A model generated the notes under the pieces. The model searched no databases. It was not told where the DNA came from and saw only the letters and a list, made by a program, of their open reading frames with translations. Of a stretch of DNA of 64,000 bases, positions 60,898 to 64,000 are shown piece by piece. The position numbers were made by a program, and so were the translations under genes. The stretch comes from Ichthyosporea sp. XGB-2017a (Eukaryota; Opisthokonta; Ichthyosporea): the NCBI GenBank assembly GCA_002811675.1, contig PDIM01000011.1:155468-219467 (forward strand), read 5' to 3'. The number at the start of each line of letters is the position of its first letter. The first letter of the stretch is position 1.

Positions 60898-62131
60898 TTT
60901 TTCTTGGGCGAGTACTTTGCAATGTAAATGTAATGCCAAGAGCAAAGATATACATAGATTGATTAAGAAACCCGGACGATGTGCATTCGGAAACGGGATA
61001 CGACAATTCCGCTGCAAACTCGTAAAGCAAGGGGATACTTGCGTACCAAAATAACCCTACAAGGACGCTTGTGCAGTATATGCTTGGGATATGAACATAA
61101 AACACGGATATACAAAATGCGCACATCGATACTAATACAAAGGCATTCACACTAATTAAGGCTTGCTTATATCTCTTAAATTTCGCCAACACCGGAAACA
61201 GAAGTAGGACCCCTGGAATACCGGCAAGTTGCAAGACGGTGCTGATATTACCAACTGTAGATGAAGAATCAATGTCATGCAAGACGCGATGACCAATTGA
61301 AAGCATGGTCACATAACTTCCAACCAGCACACCTTCAACTAAGTACAGCATCACATACCTTTTGTTGTGCAGCAATAGTTTTGCTTCTTCCAGGGGAGAC
61401 AATTCCCTTATCTCCACAAGCTTTTTCTTCGTAGACAAAGAAGGCGGGGTCGGTGCCCGTGAGCGAAATATAATGATGTTGGGAAGAGCTATAACCGAAG
61501 TAATGATGGCTTCATAGAGCAATAAGTCCCCGAGTGTGCCTCCGTCACTCACAAGCTGGCCGGGAAAAAAAGCTCCCAAAGCGGACCCAACTTGACTGCA
61601 AACTACACATACACAAGTTGCCAAAATGCGTTCTTGCTCGGGAAACCAATCTGCCGCTATCTGTGGGGGAAGACTGTAAGTCAAAACCAGTGCTGCTGCC
61701 ACCAAACCTTGTCCTAGCAAAGCAAGCCAGAAAGTCTGGTCGGCAAAGTACCGCAGCCAGCTACCAGCTAGAATACACACACATCCGAGGAGATAGGCAA
61801 GTCGAACACCGCACAGTCTAATAAAGGCATTAACTATGAAAATCCCTGGAATAAAAACAATGAAAAAGATCTGTGAAAAGAAGTCCATGTTTTCTTCAGT
61901 TGTGCTGTAAAAGTCTGCTGAGATTTCAATCACTGGTGTGTACGTTAACCACAGGAATCCAAGTAGGAAACTGAGCAGTCCATACAATAACAGGATGACA
62001 TATCTTCTACGATAGACCTTAACCGGGACGCTAGTATTCACCATTTCACAAACCACTACATTTTCAGATAAATGTTCATTGAGAACTTGACTATTATTAC
62101 TCTTGCTCGTATTTGCTAACTTCACTACCAT
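60833..62131 (-). CDS. FLVCR/SLC49-type MFS transporter, 3' end cut off by the retroelement
   Basis: 432 codons from the ATG at 62131 (MVVKLANTS). The MFS core resembles FLVCR/SLC49 proteins: VYRRRYVILLLYGLLSFLLG at TM1, WLTYTPVIEISADFY, IFIVNAFIRLCGVRLAYLLG, GSWLRYFADQTFW, AADWFPEQERILATCV, and PLLYEFAAELSYPVSECTSSG late in the C-terminal half. Homology stops after FALGITFTLQ, at about TM11. The remaining frame is unrelated retroelement sequence. The last one or two helices are therefore missing. Unless a spliced exon restores them, this is a truncated, probably non-functional allele. SLC49 members carry heme, choline or ethanolamine. Confidence 0.78.
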   Translation of the reverse strand: MVVKLANTSKSNNSQVLNEHLSENVVVCEMVNTSVPVKVYRRRYVILLLYGLLSFLLGFLWLTYTPVIEISADFYSTTEENMDFFSQIFFIVFIPGIFIVNAFIRLCGVRLAYLLGCVCILAGSWLRYFADQTFWLALLGQGLVAAALVLTYSLPPQIAADWFPEQERILATCVCVVCSQVGSALGAFFPGQLVSDGGTLGDLLLYEAIITSVIALPNIIIFRSRAPTPPSLSTKKKLVEIRELSPLEEAKLLLHNKRYVMLYLVEGVLVGSYVTMLSIGHRVLHDIDSSSTVGNISTVLQLAGIPGVLLLFPVLAKFKRYKQALISVNAFVLVSMCAFCISVFYVHIPSIYCTSVLVGLFWYASIPLLYEFAAELSYPVSECTSSGFLNQSMYIFALGITFTLQSTRPRKNGQHGFRGCQKAQEFRVWPEQ

Positions 62132-63083
62132 TATTAAATCACCAAAGAAAAAAAAATAAAGGACTTGAAAATCAAAATCACAATCAAAATCTCTAAACAA
62201 ACTTCTTTCACAACTGTAAGATAGAGGGAGACAGAGAGAGAGAGAGAGCGAGAGAGAGAGATACGAAACAAAAATACATATCCCTTTCCTTCACTTTATA
62301 TTCGCATCCAGCTGGTCCAACCAAAATCTCTTAAAATCAAAACTAAACTGGCTTTTTAAACCTCGGTTAATACCATATATAGGAATAATGTGTCGTTCAA
62401 TACCATATATGGGGAGTTGCATCTCTCTACAAGTTATTACTAACCTTAGTATTATCCTTGGTATTATACAGAAAACCTAAGATAGGGTTACGCATACCAT
62501 GAGAACTGGACAACTCCCCCCCATACAAGGCACAAGCTGCAGGAGGAAATGCCCCGGTTTTTAATTTGTTGCTATTGTGTGGCGAGCTGGTTGCAGTAAT
62601 GTGTAGTTCAAAGTAAATTGTGTCAGTACGGAGAGCTTTAGATAACAAATTGTGTATGAGTGTAAGACATGGCGGTGTGTAGATGAGCACAAACTTAGTT
62701 GTTGAGAACCTGGACTAAAGGCAGATTAAAAGACGCAGACTTTTAAGTTATAAGTTTAAAGAAGGCCATTCGGTGCTGACGGTTTTCACCTCATTTGAAC
62801 TAGTGTCTCAGAATGAAAGCGGGTGGACGGAGTTGGGATGTTTTTTACCTCTCTTCGTTTCAGTCTGTCACATGTGTGGGATATTGATGCTACATAATCT
62901 TAACTGCAATCGAACAAAAAAAGTGTTTTTCGATCAATGTCGCTAAACTGAGAGCAACACTTAGTCAGGGAAATATTCTTCTTATGATTTACTCCTTCAT
63001 GCTTTTATTTCCATTCACTATCTTGAAGGTCTTCTGGTAAATCCATGGGGCTGAAGCAATGAGGAAAAAAATACAATAGGGAA
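62132..63083. other. Intergenic between truncated transporter and NDK
   Basis: A 952-bp gap. It has a GA-rich microsatellite at about 62228-62260 and a short direct repeat (AATACCATATAT at about 62370 and 62399). A minus-strand AATAAA (TTTATT, 63004-63009) follows the NDK stop. No gene is supported. Confidence 0.5.
63004..63009 (-). terminator. AATAAA signal of the NDK gene (minus strand)
   Basis: TTTATT on the plus strand, about 75 nt downstream of the NDK stop. Confidence 0.55.
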
Positions 63084-63919
63084 TTAGTTTCCTCCGGTGA
63101 TGGTGTCTTCGTGGACACGTTTGTAGTCAAGAACTTCATGGGGCTTGAACCACAAGCTAATTTCATCTTCAGCAGTGGCAAAGCAGTCGCTTCCATGGAT
63201 GGCATTTCTTCCAATGGACACACAGAGATCTCCACGAATGGTTCCCGGAGCACTGGCAAGAGGATCGGTGGCTCCAATAACCATACGGGCAGTCTTGATC
63301 ACCTTCTTTCCCTCCCACACCATGGCAACAACGGGTCCAGAAGTGACAAAGTCGACCATGTTACGGAAGAAGGGACGAGCCTTCAAATCATCATAATGTG
63401 CTTCTGCCAATTTGCGATCAGCCTTCAACATCTTAAGTCCGACCAACTTGTAGCCTCTTCTTTCCATACGTCCCATAATATCAGCAATCAAGCCTCGGTT
63501 GACACCATCGGGCTTCACCATCATGAAAGTTCTCTCGCTATCAGTTCCTTCCACACCAGCAATGGATCCACGGGCAGCGTGGACCTCATTAAACATGGCA
63601 TTGTTGGCAGCATAAGCACCAGCAGCTCCGGTAATGGCGGCGGCACCAATCATGGCATAACGAGCAAACACACCTTGCTCAGCAGAAGCGGAGGGCCTGG
63701 CAGCAGCAGAAAACGCACGGGCGCCTTTTCGTAATCAACAATAAAACGAATAGATGAGAACAGAAATATTAAAGCATGAATCAATTTGGCGAAAACAAAA
63801 ATTACGACATTAGCTTCTGATGTTTGTCCACTCTTTAAGCGAGCGTGTTCCTTTTGCAAGTTAACTTAACACCAACACTTACCTGAAGGGATAAATCTCA
63901 TAACCTTAGTGAACACCAT
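63084..63919 (-). CDS. NME-like: Mitochondrial nucleoside diphosphate kinase
   Basis: Two exons (63919-63883 and 63724-63084; intron 158 nt, GTAAGTG...GAAAAG) encode 225 residues. The first ~60 residues are rich in Ala, Ser and Arg ([12 protein letters not shown], then [18 protein letters not shown]) and contain a hydrophobic Ala/Gly segment, consistent with mitochondrial import and perhaps an inner-membrane anchor. The NDPK core follows: [57 protein letters not shown] and the catalytic-His motif GRNAIHGSD, ending HEVLDYK. It transfers gamma-phosphate between nucleoside tri- and diphosphates. The kinase region prefers C/G-ending codons more than its neighbours, suggesting high expression. Confidence 0.95.
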
Positions 63920-64000
63920 TTTTGATTCTCTAATCACTCAAAAAGAAAACTTCAAAATCCAAAATCAACTTTTTCAATAATAATAATAACAAAAAGAAAA

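Larger units (their letters stand above)
57282..60920 (-). mobile_element. DIRS-like tyrosine-recombinase retrotransposon, possibly 5'-truncated
   Basis: The element reads on the minus strand. In order it has a short basic gag-like frame, a reverse transcriptase/RNase H frame, an overlapping tyrosine recombinase frame, and terminal repeats at the low-coordinate end. The protein set (RT-RH plus tyrosine recombinase, no DDE integrase, no protease seen) defines the DIRS order. The right boundary is an estimate, set where homology of the SLC49-type transporter stops (about 60920). No matching inverted repeat was seen there, so the 5' end may be missing or rearranged. Confidence 0.8.

Overview
The window is nuclear DNA from a eukaryote with a compact genome. 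It carries about 21 protein-coding genes. Most intergenic gaps are 50-1000 bp. Introns are short (34 to about 160 nt where traced, mostly 80-100 nt), and AATAAA hexamers follow most stop codons. Several neighbours are single-exon genes, while PIG-U has nine exons. A p55/MPP-type MAGUK (L27-PDZ-SH3-GK) and a WBP1/VOPP1-type PPxY membrane protein point to a unicellular holozoan or a close relative. That placement is an inference from family distribution and is not proven by the sequence.

Layout. 0-9.9 kb: the end of ZC3H15/DFRP1, a long coiled-coil protein, a DMT/EamA transporter with a probable GC-AG intron, a WBP1-like protein, PIG-U and mitoribosomal mL49. 10-29 kb: a PTR/POT transporter, syntaxin-18, a tandem pair of type IB topoisomerases (mitochondrial, then nuclear), the GINS subunit SLD5, CD2BP2/Lin1, the MAGUK, pyridoxal kinase, a universal stress protein and uridine phosphorylase. 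30-57 kb: six genes, of which four encode large membrane proteins. These are a receptor-like protein with an OpuAC-type solute-binding ectodomain, an ABCA exporter, (S)-2-hydroxy-acid oxidase paired head-to-head with an SDR oxidoreductase, a 2386-residue ABCB/MDR exporter, and a second receptor-like protein whose ectodomain is a 5'-nucleotidase that has lost its catalytic metal ligands. 57-61 kb: a DIRS-like tyrosine-recombinase retrotransposon, with a 57-bp perfect inverted repeat at one end, that cuts off the 3' end of an FLVCR/SLC49-type transporter gene. 61-64 kb: the rest of that transporter and a mitochondrial nucleoside diphosphate kinase.

The most interesting part is 30-57 kb. Two polytopic proteins appear to share one membrane module (about 8 helices) but carry unrelated ligand-binding ectodomains, one betaine/choline-binding-like and one nucleotide-binding-like and probably non-catalytic. 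They look like ectodomain-swapped chemosensors. Other notable features are the nuclear/mitochondrial TOP1 tandem duplication and a long dual-coding stretch in the DIRS-like element.

No tRNA, rRNA or CRISPR array was recognised. Exon boundaries were read by hand from splice sites and frame continuity; all phases were checked and close, but none is confirmed by transcripts.
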